Shown piece by piece: positions 1-9,772 of a DNA stretch of 64,000 bases. The position numbers were made by a program, and so were the translations under genes. Source of the DNA: Wenyingzhuangia heitensis (GTDB lineage Bacteria > Bacteroidota > Bacteroidia > Flavobacteriales > Flavobacteriaceae); contig NZ_JAASQL010000001.1 of assembly GCF_011762155.1 (NCBI RefSeq), positions 1,736,001 through 1,800,000 on the forward strand, in the 5' to 3' direction. The first letter of the stretch is position 1; each line of letters opens with the position of its first letter. The notes under the pieces are model-generated. The model saw only the letters and a list, made by a program, of their open reading frames with translations, made no database searches and was not told the origin of the DNA.

Positions 1-2455
1 TTTTATCAGTAGTAATAAAAGGAAGAATACGTTTTAGAAAAATGTTACCATCTAGGTCTACAATTTCTTTTTCTATGGTAATTAATTTGTCTAAGACTTC
101 TTTAGAATCGTTAATGATAGCAAGTTTGGTGTCTTCTCCAAAATTAGAGGTAAAGCTAGTAATAGATCTACCAATATCTGTATCTTGTAGGTTAAAGTGC
201 TTTTTTAGGGAAGGAGTAAACTTTCTAATGTCTAAACTTGTGTCTAAAAATAGAGTGGCTATATTGGTACTGTTTAAAAAGTTGGTAATATCGTTGTTAA
301 GGTATTCTAACTCTTTATTTTTTTCTTGTAATTCTGAATTTACAGTATATAATTCTTCGTTTACAGATTGTAATTCTTCATTGGTACTTTGTAGTTCTTC
401 GTTAGAAGCCATTAATTCTTCATTACTGGATTGTAATTCTTCATTGCTGGTTTCTAGTTCTTCAACTACATTTTGAAGCTCTGAACGTGTTGCTTTTAAT
501 TCAATTTCTAATTCTTCATAATGTTGTTTAGAAATTTCTTCAATAGGAAAATCACTAATAATAATAGTGTTTTCTTCGTCTTGAGATTCTTTACTAAATT
601 CAAGAATATAGGTTTCTTTTAAATCGGTATTGTTTTTAGATTTATGTATTGTTAAGTCAAAGGTGTAAGTTTTATCATCTTTTTTATTAACAATGTTTTT
701 TATGGTAATATCTTTTCCCTCTTTTTCTACTTTTTGAACGCTACTTCTTATAATAGCAGCCAAGTCTGGCTTAACAATTTTTAGTAAATTGTTTTGAAAC
801 AATCCTTCTGCATGACTTAATTTAGTACCCGCTTCACCTATTATAAATAAAATATTAAAATGACTATCTATAAAAATAGAATCAGGACTGTGTTTTTTAC
901 TTAGGTATTTGTGATATGCCGATTCTGTATTTTCTTTAGGCTTGTAATCTGTTAAGTAAGAAGTTTTTCTTAAAGGGCTACTATGGTAATTAAAGGTATT
1001 AACCTCGTTGGTTTGATTGGTTTCAATATATCTAAATTTTTCATCGGATATATTTTTATAGACTTTCCATTTGGTATCAATAACATCGTAACATTTAGAT
1101 ATTTCTCCCAAAGACTCACTATTTCCTAAAAATAAATACCCATTTTTATTTAATGCAAACTGAAAGTTATACATAATCTTTTTCTGAGCATTATTAGTTA
1201 TGTATATTAACAGGTTTCTACAAGAAATAAGATCCATTTTAATAAATGGAGGATCACTTAATATATTATGGTTTGAGAAAACTATTTTTTCTCTTAAGTT
1301 TTTAATAACACTTATGTTATCACCAGATTTTATAAAGTATTTTTCTAAATATTTTTTTTCAATTTCTGTAATGGTATTTATATTAAAATAGCCAGTACTA
1401 GCTATAGATAAAGCATCGTTGTCTATATCTGTAGCAAATATTTTAAAATCTAATTGAAGTTTGTTTTGAGTAATATAATCATCAAAAAGCATAGCCAAAG
1501 AGTAAACCTCTTCTCCTGTAGAACAGCCTGCGGTCCAAACCCTAATGGTATCTAAAGGTTTTTTTGTGGCACATATGTTAGGTATTACTTTATGCTTTAT
1601 AACATTAAAAGCTTCTTCATCTCTAAAAAAACGAGTAACACCAATTAAAAAATCTTGTTTTAAAGCTGATTTTTCGGTATTAGATTTACGCAAGAATTTT
1701 AAGTAATCAATAATTTTTTCAATATTATTAATGTTCATTCTTTTCTCAATTCTTCTTACAATAGTGTTCTTTTTGTAGTTTTTAAAATTGATATTGGTAT
1801 GCTTGTAAATTTCATCTAAAATAGAAAATAGCAACTCTTCATTACTTTTAGCAATCAACTCCTCATCTAAGGATGTAAATTTATTATTAAAAGGTATTTT
1901 TTTTATAACGGTTGCAATTCCTTCGGGGTCTAAAACATAATCGACTAATTTTGTTTTAATTGCAGAGTTAGGCATCCCATCAAACTGAGAGGAAATAGGA
2001 TCTTGAACTATAACAATACCGTTGTTTTCGCTAATGGTTTTAATTCCTCTAGACCCATCAGATCCTGTTCCTGAAAGGATGATCCCCACAGAGTTTTCTT
2101 GATATTCAGTTCCTAACGTATGAAAAAAGATATCTATAGGTAGATTTAGGTTAGGAGTTTTATCTATTAAATGAAGCTCGGTTCCTTTTATTTGTAGGTT
2201 TTTATTACGTTGGTTTAAATAAATACAGTTAGGATGAATGGTTTGATTTTCATCGGCAGTATAAACGGGCATTTTTGTGTGTTTTGACAGAAGCTCTGGC
2301 ATTAAACTTACAAAGTTTGGAGAAAGGTGCTGTATAATTATAAAAGCCATACCAGTATCTTCGGGAATCTGATCAAATAGTTGTTGAATTGCATCTAGTC
2401 CTCCAGCAGATGCACCAATAGCAACAACTTTAAAATTTTGTTCATTCTTTTTCAT
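1..2455 (-). CDS. CheB-CheR-PAS fusion protein (chemotaxis-type methylesterase/methyltransferase), cut by left edge
   Basis: The reading frame is open from ATG at 2455 to the window edge (818 codons), so the C-terminus is missing. A CheB methylesterase domain comes first, with GASAGG near residues 14-19 (S16 as nucleophile), H43 in QHLSPNF and GTGSDG. A CheR methyltransferase domain follows with the SAM-binding motif GCSTGEEVYSLAM. After it comes a long coiled coil built from repeated EELQSxNEEL units, then the start of a PAS domain. This order is typical of stand-alone CheB/CheR/PAS sensors that often continue into a histidine kinase. No chemotaxis genes are adjacent, so the role is probably sensory signalling rather than swimming. 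The domain calls are secure; the downstream output domain cannot be seen. Confidence 0.92.
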   Translation of the reverse strand, partial: MKKNEQNFKVVAIGASAGGLDAIQQLFDQIPEDTGMAFIIIQHLSPNFVSLMPELLSKHTKMPVYTADENQTIHPNCIYLNQRNKNLQIKGTELHLIDKTPNLNLPIDIFFHTLGTEYQENSVGIILSGTGSDGSRGIKTISENNGIVIVQDPISSQFDGMPNSAIKTKLVDYVLDPEGIATVIKKIPFNNKFTSLDEELIAKSNEELLFSILDEIYKHTNINFKNYKKNTIVRRIEKRMNINNIEKIIDYLKFLRKSNTEKSALKQDFLIGVTRFFRDEEAFNVIKHKVIPNICATKKPLDTIRVWTAGCSTGEEVYSLAMLFDDYITQNKLQLDFKIFATDIDNDALSIASTGYFNINTITEIEKKYLEKYFIKSGDNISVIKNLREKIVFSNHNILSDPPFIKMDLISCRNLLIYITNNAQKKIMYNFQFALNKNGYLFLGNSESLGEISKCYDVIDTKWKVYKNISDEKFRYIETNQTNEVNTFNYHSSPLRKTSYLTDYKPKENTESAYHKYLSKKHSPDSIFIDSHFNILFIIGEAGTKLSHAEGLFQNNLLKIVKPDLAAIIRSSVQKVEKEGKDITIKNIVNKKDDKTYTFDLTIHKSKNNTDLKETYILEFSKESQDEENTIIISDFPIEEISKQHYEELEIELKATRSELQNVVEELETSNEELQSSNEELMASNEELQSTNEELQSVNEELYTVNSELQEKNKELEYLNNDITNFLNSTNIATLFLDTSLDIRKFTPSLKKHFNLQDTDIGRSITSFTSNFGEDTKLAIINDSKEVLDKLITIEKEIVDLDGNIFLKRILPFITTDK

Positions 2456-2574
2456 AGTAGATAGGTATATTTTTTTATAAATGCATCATTCATATGCATT
2501 ACTAATATAGCCTTTTTACTTTTTATTATAAAAGAAAAAGAGGTCTTTTGTAGGTTCTAAAAGACTAGTGCTAA

Positions 2575-3282
2575 TTAAAATAAAGCAACCGCCATTCCTA
2601 ATAAAATAGCAATAAACTTAGGATAGCTAAACTTATGATTCTCTGAGCTTTCAAAAAGAATAACTGTAGATATGTGTAAAAATATACCGATAATAATAGC
2701 GGTGATGTAGTTTTGATAATGCTGAAAGAAATGAATTTTAGATGCCAATAAACTTCCTAAAGGACTCATTAGAGCAAAAGTTGTCATAAAAAAAATAACT
2801 TTTTTTAACTCGTATTTATATTTAAGAAAAAAAGAGGTTAGTACAATTCCAACAGGTATTTTATGAATTACAATAGCCCATAAAAAAGATTGATTTTTGT
2901 CATACCCTAAAGGTATTCCTTCAGAAAAAGCGTGCAGGCACAAACTTATAAATAACATCCAAGGAAATTGTTTTTTACTATCGTGAATATGTACGTGTCC
3001 GTGTTCTGCTCCTTTAGAAAAAGATTCTAAAACTAATTGGATTAAAATTCCTAATAAAATAAAGGCTCCAATTAATTTTGTGTTTACTGTTTGAGTGTTG
3101 TCGTGTTGATGATTAGAACCTAATATTCCAAACGTTTCTGGCAATAAGTGGCTAATGGTCATAGATAACAAATAGGCTCCACTAAAAGAAAGTAATAGTT
3201 GAATAAACTTTTTTTTGGGGTGACTAATGCTAACAAAAAGAACACTAACTAAAACAGAAGCTATTAAATATATATAAATCAT
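2575..3282 (-). CDS. ZIP family divalent metal transporter
   Basis: This 235-residue protein is almost entirely hydrophobic, with about seven or eight membrane segments. It carries the ZIP signature residues: HAFSEGIPLG in one helix and HKIPVG in the next, which form the metal path in the family. A histidine-rich loop (HQHDN, then HGHVHIH) lies between early helices, as in zinc and iron ZIP transporters. The expected role is uptake of Zn2+ or a similar ion across the inner membrane. Its start overlaps the stop of the upstream methyltransferase by four bases (ATGA), so the two are probably co-transcribed. The metal specificity cannot be told from sequence. Confidence 0.88.
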   Translation of the reverse strand: MIYIYLIASVLVSVLFVSISHPKKKFIQLLLSFSGAYLLSMTISHLLPETFGILGSNHQHDNTQTVNTKLIGAFILLGILIQLVLESFSKGAEHGHVHIHDSKKQFPWMLFISLCLHAFSEGIPLGYDKNQSFLWAIVIHKIPVGIVLTSFFLKYKYELKKVIFFMTTFALMSPLGSLLASKIHFFQHYQNYITAIIIGIFLHISTVILFESSENHKFSYPKFIAILLGMAVALF

Positions 3283-4010
3283 TTGCTTAAAATCAAGATC
3301 AATCTATCAGAAGTGTCTGAGTTAAATTCTGATAAATTATAATCGCCAAAGATATGGTTAATTTTTAAATTTGCGTGTTCACAATAGCTTGTGAATTTGT
3401 CTAAATCAATTGCTTTTACTCTTTCTTGAAAATGAAACTCTTCTCCTTTGTCCGTTAAGTCTATATCTTTGGTAATAAATCCGTTTGTAAGGTGTCTTTT
3501 TATGTTAAAATTTAAATGGTCCCTGGCAATCGTTTCACTCTTTACTAGATTTTTAATTACTTTATTTACATTCATATAATCAACAACAGCAACTCCGTCA
3601 GTTTCAATCATGGTTTCAATATTCTTTAAAACCTGAATATCATCATTGTCGTCATCAAAATAACCAAAACTTGTAAACATATTAAAAACAGCATTTACTT
3701 TTATATTAAAAGGTTTACGCATGTCTTGTACTATAAATTTTAGTTTGCTATTTCCAAATTTATTTGCGTAGTCTATACTGTTTTTAGACAAATCTGCACC
3801 AATTACATTGTAACCTAAAGAGTTTAAAAAAATAGAATGTCTTCCTTTTCCACAAGCCAAATCTAGAATGGTATTTTCTTTAGGCAGTTTTAAAAAGGAA
3901 ACCAAATTTTTAATAAATCTTTGAGCTTCTTCGTTATTTCTGTTTTTGTATAAAATGTGATAATAAGTGGTGTTAAACCATTCGCTAAACCAAGTTTTTG
4001 TATTGTCCAT
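3279..4010 (-). CDS. Class I SAM-dependent methyltransferase
   Basis: A 243-residue protein with a Rossmann-type SAM-binding motif I (LDLACGKGRHS, near residues 50-60) and a later acidic motif in IGADLSKNSIDYA. The length and motif order fit small soluble methyltransferases of the Methyltransf_11/25 type. It is the first gene of a two-gene leftward unit with the ZIP transporter, whose start overlaps its stop by four bases. The substrate is unknown. The gene lies back to back with the THUMP methyltransferase, with about 100 bases between their starts. Confidence 0.82.
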   Translation of the reverse strand: MDNTKTWFSEWFNTTYYHILYKNRNNEEAQRFIKNLVSFLKLPKENTILDLACGKGRHSIFLNSLGYNVIGADLSKNSIDYANKFGNSKLKFIVQDMRKPFNIKVNAVFNMFTSFGYFDDDNDDIQVLKNIETMIETDGVAVVDYMNVNKVIKNLVKSETIARDHLNFNIKRHLTNGFITKDIDLTDKGEEFHFQERVKAIDLDKFTSYCEHANLKINHIFGDYNLSEFNSDTSDRLILILSK

Positions 4011-4086
4011 TTACTTTTATTTGTAGGCTGTCAAATTTAGTTAATTTATTCTTTAGTAGTTTTATTCAAAAGACATTACAAACAAT

Positions 4087-4094
4087 TACTTTTG
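4087..4094 (+). promoter_or_regulatory. Bacteroidota -7 promoter box (TACTTTTG)
   Basis: The sequence fits the TAnnTTTG -7 consensus of the Bacteroidota housekeeping sigma factor. It ends 18 bases before the ATG at 4113. The TTG that would lengthen the downstream gene lies inside this box, which argues for the ATG start. Confidence 0.6.
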
Positions 4095-4112
4095 TATAAA
4101 ATTTATAAGTTT

Positions 4113-5282
4113 ATGAGTAGTAATTTTAAAATGGTAGCCACTACCTTACAAGGACTAGAAGAAGTGTTATCTAACGAGTTAAAAGAGTTAGGTGCACAAG
4201 ATGTAAAGGCAGGGGTTAGAATGGTGGAGTTTGTTGGTGATGAGGGTTTTATGTACAAAGCAAATTTATATTTAAGAACGGCCATTAGAATTTTAAAACC
4301 TATTATTAAGTTTAAAATTAGAAACGAAGACGAGCTTTATAAAAATTTATTAAAGATTCGTTGGGAAAAATATCTGTCTGTTTCGGGGACATTTGCTACC
4401 AAAGGAACCAATCAATTTAGTGGATTAACAGACAATACACATTATTTAGCGCTAAAAACCAAAGATGCTATTGCAGATTATTTTATGGCTAGATACGAAT
4501 CTAGACCTAATGTTGATATTAAACACCCAGATTTAAAAGTAAATGTACATGTAGATAGAAATGGGGTTGCCACTGTTTCTTTAGATAGTTCTGGAGACTC
4601 TTTGCACAAAAGAGGGTATCGACTAAATACCAATTTAGCTCCAATAAATGAAGTTTTAGCGGCAGGATTAATTTTACTTTCAGGATATAAAGGAGATCAA
4701 AACTTTATAGATCCCATGTGTGGTTCTGCCACTCTTTTGATAGAAGCAGCTATGATTGCTTGTAACATCCCGGCAAATATTAACCGCAAGGAGTTTGCTT
4801 TTGAAAAATGGAAAGATTTTGATGAGAATTTGTTTTTTATAATTCAAGACTCATTAATTAAAAAAATTAGAGATCCTCAGTTTAAAATTATGGGATTTGA
4901 TAAAGCTCCCTCTGCAGTTAGAAAAGCAAATGAAAATATAGAAAATGCTAATTTGGGTGAGTTTATAGGAGTACACCATGTAAACTTTTTTAATTCTACT
5001 AAAGAAGTACATGGACCTACTACAATTTTGTTTAACCCTCCTTATGGAGAAAGATTAAAGTTAGACGATGTAGAAGGTTTTTATAAAAGCATTGGAGATA
5101 CTTTAAAGCATCATTATCATAATTCATCAGCCTGGTTTATCACTTCTGATATAGAAGCTTTAAAATACGTAGGTTTAAAAACAAGCAGAAGAATTGCAAT
5201 TAAAAACAGTGATTTAGATTGTAAGTTTGTAAAGTACGAAATTTATGAAGGGAGTAAAAAAGCCAAAAAAAACGATTACTAA
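4113..5282 (+). CDS. THUMP-domain class I SAM-dependent rRNA methyltransferase (RlmL N-terminal type)
   Basis: About 389 residues. An N-terminal THUMP domain (roughly residues 40-155) precedes a methyltransferase domain with DPMCGSATLLIEAAMIA and the N6/N2-methyltransferase motif NPPYGERL. This arrangement matches the N-terminal half of E. coli RlmL, which methylates G2445 of 23S rRNA. The C-terminal RlmK half is absent, as is usual in Bacteroidota. I chose ATG 4113 because the upstream TTG at 4092 lies within the -7 promoter box. The gene is followed by a strong bidirectional hairpin and stands alone. The exact rRNA position is inferred from the family. Confidence 0.88.
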   Translation: MSSNFKMVATTLQGLEEVLSNELKELGAQDVKAGVRMVEFVGDEGFMYKANLYLRTAIRILKPIIKFKIRNEDELYKNLLKIRWEKYLSVSGTFATKGTNQFSGLTDNTHYLALKTKDAIADYFMARYESRPNVDIKHPDLKVNVHVDRNGVATVSLDSSGDSLHKRGYRLNTNLAPINEVLAAGLILLSGYKGDQNFIDPMCGSATLLIEAAMIACNIPANINRKEFAFEKWKDFDENLFFIIQDSLIKKIRDPQFKIMGFDKAPSAVRKANENIENANLGEFIGVHHVNFFNSTKEVHGPTTILFNPPYGERLKLDDVEGFYKSIGDTLKHHYHNSSAWFITSDIEALKYVGLKTSRRIAIKNSDLDCKFVKYEIYEGSKKAKKNDY

Positions 5283-5305
5283 TTGTTTTTGATTTAAGTA
5301 TAACT

Positions 5306-5340
5306 AAAAAGAGCTTTCAATTTTATTGAAAGCTCTTTTT
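5306..5340. terminator. Bidirectional rho-independent terminator
   Basis: A perfect 16-bp stem (5306-5321 with 5325-5340) with a 3-base loop, A-rich on one side and ending in five T. It lies between convergent genes and can serve both the THUMP methyltransferase and the leftward DivIC-like gene. Confidence 0.88.
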
Positions 5341-5343
5341 GTA

Positions 5344-5640
5344 TTAATTTATAGTATCGTATTCTATAAGATAAAGGTATTCTTCTTTTTTCTTATAATG
5401 ATATTTTTCTCTTGCGTAATTGTTTAAGTTTTTTTGAATAGAAAGGTCATCTATTGTTTTTCTGTTTTTTTCAATTTCTTTTTGATAAAACTCAATACTC
5501 TTTTCTAATTTTTTTATTTCGTTGTCATGTTCTCGTTGATATAGATATGAGTTTGCATCAAAAAAAAGGACCCAAATCACAAATATAAAAAGAACAAGAG
5601 GAAGAATGTTTTTCTTATTTCGTAGAAGCTTTAACTTCAT
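5344..5640 (-). CDS. DivIC/FtsB-like septum formation initiator protein
   Basis: A 98-residue protein with a short basic cytoplasmic N-terminus, one membrane helix (about residues 13-28, LPLVLFIFVIWVLFF) and a following coiled coil rich in E, K and L. This is the topology of FtsB/DivIC proteins, which link FtsL and FtsQ in the divisome. The conserved tail pattern NYAREKYHYKKKEE fits the family. It starts two bases before the stop region of the Wzc-like gene upstream and is the last gene of that leftward run. Assignment rests on topology and motif, not on an alignment. Confidence 0.75.
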   Translation of the reverse strand: MKLKLLRNKKNILPLVLFIFVIWVLFFDANSYLYQREHDNEIKKLEKSIEFYQKEIEKNRKTIDDLSIQKNLNNYAREKYHYKKKEEYLYLIEYDTIN

Positions 5641-5642
5641 TT

Positions 5643-8120
5643 TTATATAGGTTTTTTCTTAGTAAAAATATTTTTAACATGTTGCATTAAGCTTACTTTG
5701 TCATCAGAATGATATCCGTAAGAACCATATCCATATCCATACCCATACCCATATCCGTATCTATAACCGTATTTAGAAGATTGAGCAAAGTCATTTAATA
5801 CAAAGGCAATATTAACTACTTCGTAATTGGTGTATTTTTGATCAATCATTTTCATCATTCCTTTCTTCGTATAGCCTTGTCTAGTTACATAAATATTGGC
5901 ATCAGAAAATTGCATTAAATCAAGAGCATCAGACACCAAACCAATAGGAGGGGTGTCAATAATTACATAATCGTATAGCATTTTAAGGTCTGCAAACAAT
6001 TCTTTGGTAGCATCACTTAAAATTAACTCAGATGGATTTGGCGGAATAGTTCCTGTTAAAATAATATCTAAACCAGGAACGTCTGTGGGCTGAATAACTT
6101 CTTCTAGACTTAGATTACCAATAATATAATCTACCAAACCAATTTCTGTATTTTTTAAATGGAAGTCCTTATGAATTTTAGGTTTTCTTAAGTCAAATCC
6201 TAATAAAACAGTTTTTTTACCACTTAAAGCATATGAACTAGCAATGTTCATAGAAGTTACTGTTTTACCTTCTCCACCAATAGAAGAGGTACATAAGATT
6301 GTTTTGTTGTTTTTGTTAACATTTTCCTTGTGAAATAAGTAAGGAATATTAGATCTAATAGCTCTGTAAGATTCTGCAACAGAAGAATTAGGACTGTGTA
6401 ACAAAACTAAGTTAGATTCACTTTTGTTTTTACCAATAACTCCCAGTACAGGTACTCTGTATAGTTTTTCTAATTGTTCTACAGTATAAACACTATCATC
6501 TAAAGCTTCAATAATGGTAATAAAAATTAAAGGTAAAATAATAGCAAGTAATATAGATACCACATAGTTAAAAGACGATTTGTTAGCCAATGGACCTTGT
6601 CCAATATCTTTAGCATTGTCTATTACTTTTATACTTGAAGAGTTGGCTGCAATAGCTGCACCAGCATCGTAACTTTTTTGTTTTAAAATATTGTAATTTG
6701 TTTCTGATAAAACATAATCTTTTTCCAATTGTAGTAATTGATGCTCTTTAAGAGGTAGATCTTTAATAGAGTATTTAACTTCTGTAATATGAGTGTCTAT
6801 TTTTTTTGATTTTTCTGTATTGTAAACAATTAAAGCATTAATTCTACCTTTAATGTTTTCTTTAGATAGTTTGATTTTATTGTTCAATTCGATAAAATCA
6901 GGATGAGAAGGATAGATGTGATTACTTAACAATCTCTCTTTTAACATTAATTGATTAATCAGTTCTGTTAGAGCTGTTTGTAAACCAATATCTTGTATTT
7001 CCGAAAGAGGAATATTCTTAATATCTAAATCATTACTAAGCGTACTGTTTTTAAAACGAAGTAATAATTCGGTATTGTCCTTTAATTCTTTTTGTTGATT
7101 TTCGTAATCTAAAATTTGATCGTAAGCTCTTTCACCTTCACTAGAAAGCTTTACAGAGTTGTCTGTTTTAAATTTGATTAACTCTTCTTCAATATTATTT
7201 AGCTTATTATTTTCTATAACAAATAAAGAGTCAATAAACTTTTTTGTATTTACAGCATAAGTAATTTTTTCTTGCTTTTCTCCTTCTCCTAAAACTTGAA
7301 CTGTTTTGTTTATATAATCAATTAAACGTTTTTTGTTAGCTCCTTGCATACTCAGGTTTAACAAAGAAGTACCTGTTACTGCAGAGTTAATATTAAGAGA
7401 TCTATAGCTACCAACAGTACCGTTAAAAGAACTAAAGCTAATATAATAGGGTTTGTTTAGAACAGGGTTGTTTACCAAATGTAAGTCAAATTCACAAAAA
7501 GGAGTTTGTATGCTTTTGGTAATATCAAATGTTTTTTGATAACGATTATTTTTAAGAGTAATCCCTTTAGAGTTATGTGTAAAATAATTATAAGTAGAAG
7601 CATTTGTTCGGTTTTCTCCCAAATCTAAAGTTACTTGTACTGTGTTGGGAGTCTTAAAAATAAGTTCAACTTTGTCGTTTTGTATTTGATAGGATTCTTT
7701 ATTGTTAAGGTTGATAACAAAAGGAGTATAGCCATATATATCTTTATATCTTGTCTTAAAAAGAATTTCTTCCTTTTCTAAATAATTAATATAAAACTGA
7801 AGTTTCTCAACTACCTTTTCATTATGTGTTCTAGATTTGAATTCTGCTTTTACAGATTCTACCATATCACTAGCACCACCCCAGTTAAAAGAGATGTTTG
7901 TATTAGAAGAAAACATAGGGTTTGATTTCTCGTTAATGGTAATTTGAGTACTAATATTATAATTGTCAGTATTCATCATGTTTTTATATTTAGCAAAAGC
8001 TAAAGAGATAATAACAGACAAAACAAAGAGTTTCCAGTAACTAACAACTTTAAGTAAATATCCTTTTAAGTCTATAGAACCAAATTCTGAAGTAATGTTT
8101 TTTAGGTTTTTAGAATCCAT
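5643..8120 (-). CDS. Wzc-like polysaccharide co-polymerase and tyrosine autokinase
   Basis: An 825-residue protein with a Wzz-type N-terminal domain and first membrane helix near residues 28-45. A long periplasmic coiled-coil region follows, then a second membrane helix around residue 525. The cytoplasmic BY-kinase domain has Walker A GGEGKT near residue 615, a Walker A' (LLGFDLRKPK) and Walker B (VIIDTPP). The C-terminus is a tyrosine cluster of alternating Gly-Tyr, the usual autophosphorylation tail. It controls chain length and export of a capsular or exopolysaccharide together with the Wza-like lipoprotein encoded six bases upstream. The Gly-Tyr tail is coded by short DNA repeats (about 5715-5775) that could change in length by slippage. 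Confidence 0.93.
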   Translation of the reverse strand: MDSKNLKNITSEFGSIDLKGYLLKVVSYWKLFVLSVIISLAFAKYKNMMNTDNYNISTQITINEKSNPMFSSNTNISFNWGGASDMVESVKAEFKSRTHNEKVVEKLQFYINYLEKEEILFKTRYKDIYGYTPFVINLNNKESYQIQNDKVELIFKTPNTVQVTLDLGENRTNASTYNYFTHNSKGITLKNNRYQKTFDITKSIQTPFCEFDLHLVNNPVLNKPYYISFSSFNGTVGSYRSLNINSAVTGTSLLNLSMQGANKKRLIDYINKTVQVLGEGEKQEKITYAVNTKKFIDSLFVIENNKLNNIEEELIKFKTDNSVKLSSEGERAYDQILDYENQQKELKDNTELLLRFKNSTLSNDLDIKNIPLSEIQDIGLQTALTELINQLMLKERLLSNHIYPSHPDFIELNNKIKLSKENIKGRINALIVYNTEKSKKIDTHITEVKYSIKDLPLKEHQLLQLEKDYVLSETNYNILKQKSYDAGAAIAANSSSIKVIDNAKDIGQGPLANKSSFNYVVSILLAIILPLIFITIIEALDDSVYTVEQLEKLYRVPVLGVIGKNKSESNLVLLHSPNSSVAESYRAIRSNIPYLFHKENVNKNNKTILCTSSIGGEGKTVTSMNIASSYALSGKKTVLLGFDLRKPKIHKDFHLKNTEIGLVDYIIGNLSLEEVIQPTDVPGLDIILTGTIPPNPSELILSDATKELFADLKMLYDYVIIDTPPIGLVSDALDLMQFSDANIYVTRQGYTKKGMMKMIDQKYTNYEVVNIAFVLNDFAQSSKYGYRYGYGYGYGYGYGSYGYHSDDKVSLMQHVKNIFTKKKPI

Positions 8121-8126
8121 ATATGA

Positions 8127-8909
8127 CTATAAAGAGTTAATAAATAAAATAGTGGTAATTGCTACCGTAAATGTAGAAAGAACAGTATTAAACACACTTA
8201 AACCCGTAGTTCCAATTCCAACAGGTTTTTGTCGTATTGGCTTTATGTTTATAATATCGTTGTTTTTTAATAAAAATACATTAGAATTTAAACTTTCAAC
8301 ATTGGTCAAATCAATTAAATATTTTTGTACCCCGTTTTTTTCTTGTCTAATAACTTCTACGTTGGTTCTGTTTCCGTATTGAGTAATATCTCCTGAATTT
8401 GCAATAGCATCAATAATAGTTGCTTCGTAAGCTTGCAAGGTATTGGTTCCTGGAGCTCCAATTTCTCCTACAATGGTGTATTTTATTCCTGCATTTTTTA
8501 CTGTTACAAAAAAAGTATCAGTATTCTGAATGTATTTTCCTAGTTCTGTTTCTATGTTTTTACGAATTTGATCTAAAGAATATCCCAAAGCATTCATTTC
8601 TCCAATATAAGGCAATCTAATATTTCCGTGAGGGTCAATTCTATACCCATTAAAATAAGGGTTTATGTTGTTGATGTTACCTTGTGAGGAACCACCACTA
8701 TTTCCTAACGAATTAAAAAAATTAGTCAATTCTTCGTCTTTAGACGTAACCGTAATTAAAAGAATATCATTTATTTGAGTCTTAAAACTCTGGTGTGGGA
8801 AATCATATTTTTTTTCAGACAAGTCTCCTTGTAAATATGTTGTTCTTTTATTACTAACGCAAGACGTCAATAAAATCAATGTAATAAAGGCCGTAACAAT
8901 GTTTTTCAT
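8127..8909 (-). CDS. Wza-like polysaccharide export lipoprotein
   Basis: A 260-residue protein with a lipoprotein signal (LILLTSC, Cys17). It has the Poly_export domain, seen in RIDPHGNIRLPYIGEMNALG, followed by a SLBB domain (YTIVGEIGAPGTNTL). A hydrophobic C-terminal helix (about residues 235-258) would span the outer membrane as in Wza. It is the first gene of the leftward unit with the Wzc-like kinase. Together they form the exit channel and its gating partner. No glycosyltransferase cluster is nearby, so the exported polymer is unknown. Confidence 0.9.
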   Translation of the reverse strand: MKNIVTAFITLILLTSCVSNKRTTYLQGDLSEKKYDFPHQSFKTQINDILLITVTSKDEELTNFFNSLGNSGGSSQGNINNINPYFNGYRIDPHGNIRLPYIGEMNALGYSLDQIRKNIETELGKYIQNTDTFFVTVKNAGIKYTIVGEIGAPGTNTLQAYEATIIDAIANSGDITQYGNRTNVEVIRQEKNGVQKYLIDLTNVESLNSNVFLLKNNDIINIKPIRQKPVGIGTTGLSVFNTVLSTFTVAITTILFINSL

Positions 8910-9005
8910 AGAATAAGAAATGTCTTAAATAACAAATATAAAATTATAAATTAGAGTTTCTAACTTTAATTTACTTTACTTTTACAGATGTTTTTAGCAA
9001 GTATT

Positions 9006-9770
9006 ATGATAATAGATTACTTTAAATATATAATAAATTCAACGAACCAGCACGGTGTTCACTCTCCCTTTGTTTATAAGTTGGTTACAAAGTGTTTGTA
9101 TCAAAAAACTCCCACTTCTATTCAAGCACAAATAGATAGTTACAGACAAAAATTAAAGAATAATACAAATTTTATAGAGATTACAGATTTAGGATCTGGA
9201 TCTAGAGTTTTTAAAAATAATCACAGAAAAATTAGTGATATTGCTAAAAACGCAGGTGTATCTAAAAAATACGCTCAATTATTAAATAGGATTGTTGGCT
9301 ATTTAGATTGTAAAAATATTTTAGAATTGGGTACCTCGTTGGGTATGGGAACATTCTCTATTTTGGCAAATCATCCTAAAATTAAAGTTACATCTATAGA
9401 AGGATGTTCAAAAACATTAGCAGTTGCCCAAGAACAATTGATGAATTACAATTTACAATTAAATTTAGTTCAAGGAGATTTTAATAAAATTTTGCCCAAA
9501 GTGATAGATGCCAACACGTATGATTTGGTTTTTTTTGACGGAAATCATCAAAAAGAGGCTACATTAATTTATTTTAAGCAGTGTTTAAAAGCGAAACACA
9601 ATAATTCAGTTTTTATTTTTGATGATATTTATTGGTCAGAAGGAATGAAAGAAGCTTGGCAAGAAATAAAAAAACATCCAGAAGTAACCGCTACTGTAGA
9701 TTTATTTCAATGGGGATTGGTCTTTTTTAGAACAGAACAAAACAAAGAACATTTTAAAATTAGATTCTAA
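9006..9770 (+). CDS. Class I SAM-dependent O-methyltransferase-like protein
   Basis: About 254 residues. The N-terminus has the motif GVHSPFVYKLVT common in Bacteroidota members of this family. A SAM-binding core follows with ILELGTSLGMGTFSI and the acidic residue of VTSIEG, then DLVFFDGNH and FDDIYWSEGM, as in Methyltransf_24 enzymes. ATG 8988 is six codons upstream but abuts a promoter-like TACTTTTA, so I prefer ATG 9006. The gene is followed after two bases by the adenosyltransferase gene, so they share a transcript. The substrate is unknown. Confidence 0.78.
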   Translation: MIIDYFKYIINSTNQHGVHSPFVYKLVTKCLYQKTPTSIQAQIDSYRQKLKNNTNFIEITDLGSGSRVFKNNHRKISDIAKNAGVSKKYAQLLNRIVGYLDCKNILELGTSLGMGTFSILANHPKIKVTSIEGCSKTLAVAQEQLMNYNLQLNLVQGDFNKILPKVIDANTYDLVFFDGNHQKEATLIYFKQCLKAKHNNSVFIFDDIYWSEGMKEAWQEIKKHPEVTATVDLFQWGLVFFRTEQNKEHFKIRF

Positions 9771-9772
9771 AA

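Noticed and set aside
42-476. Rightward reading frame of 144 codons
   Set aside because: It is a low-complexity antisense shadow of the coiled-coil repeats in the CheB-CheR-PAS gene on the other strand.
8095-8620. Rightward frames opposite the Wza-like gene
   Set aside because: They lie wholly antisense to a well-supported gene, have no recognisable domain and no promoter.
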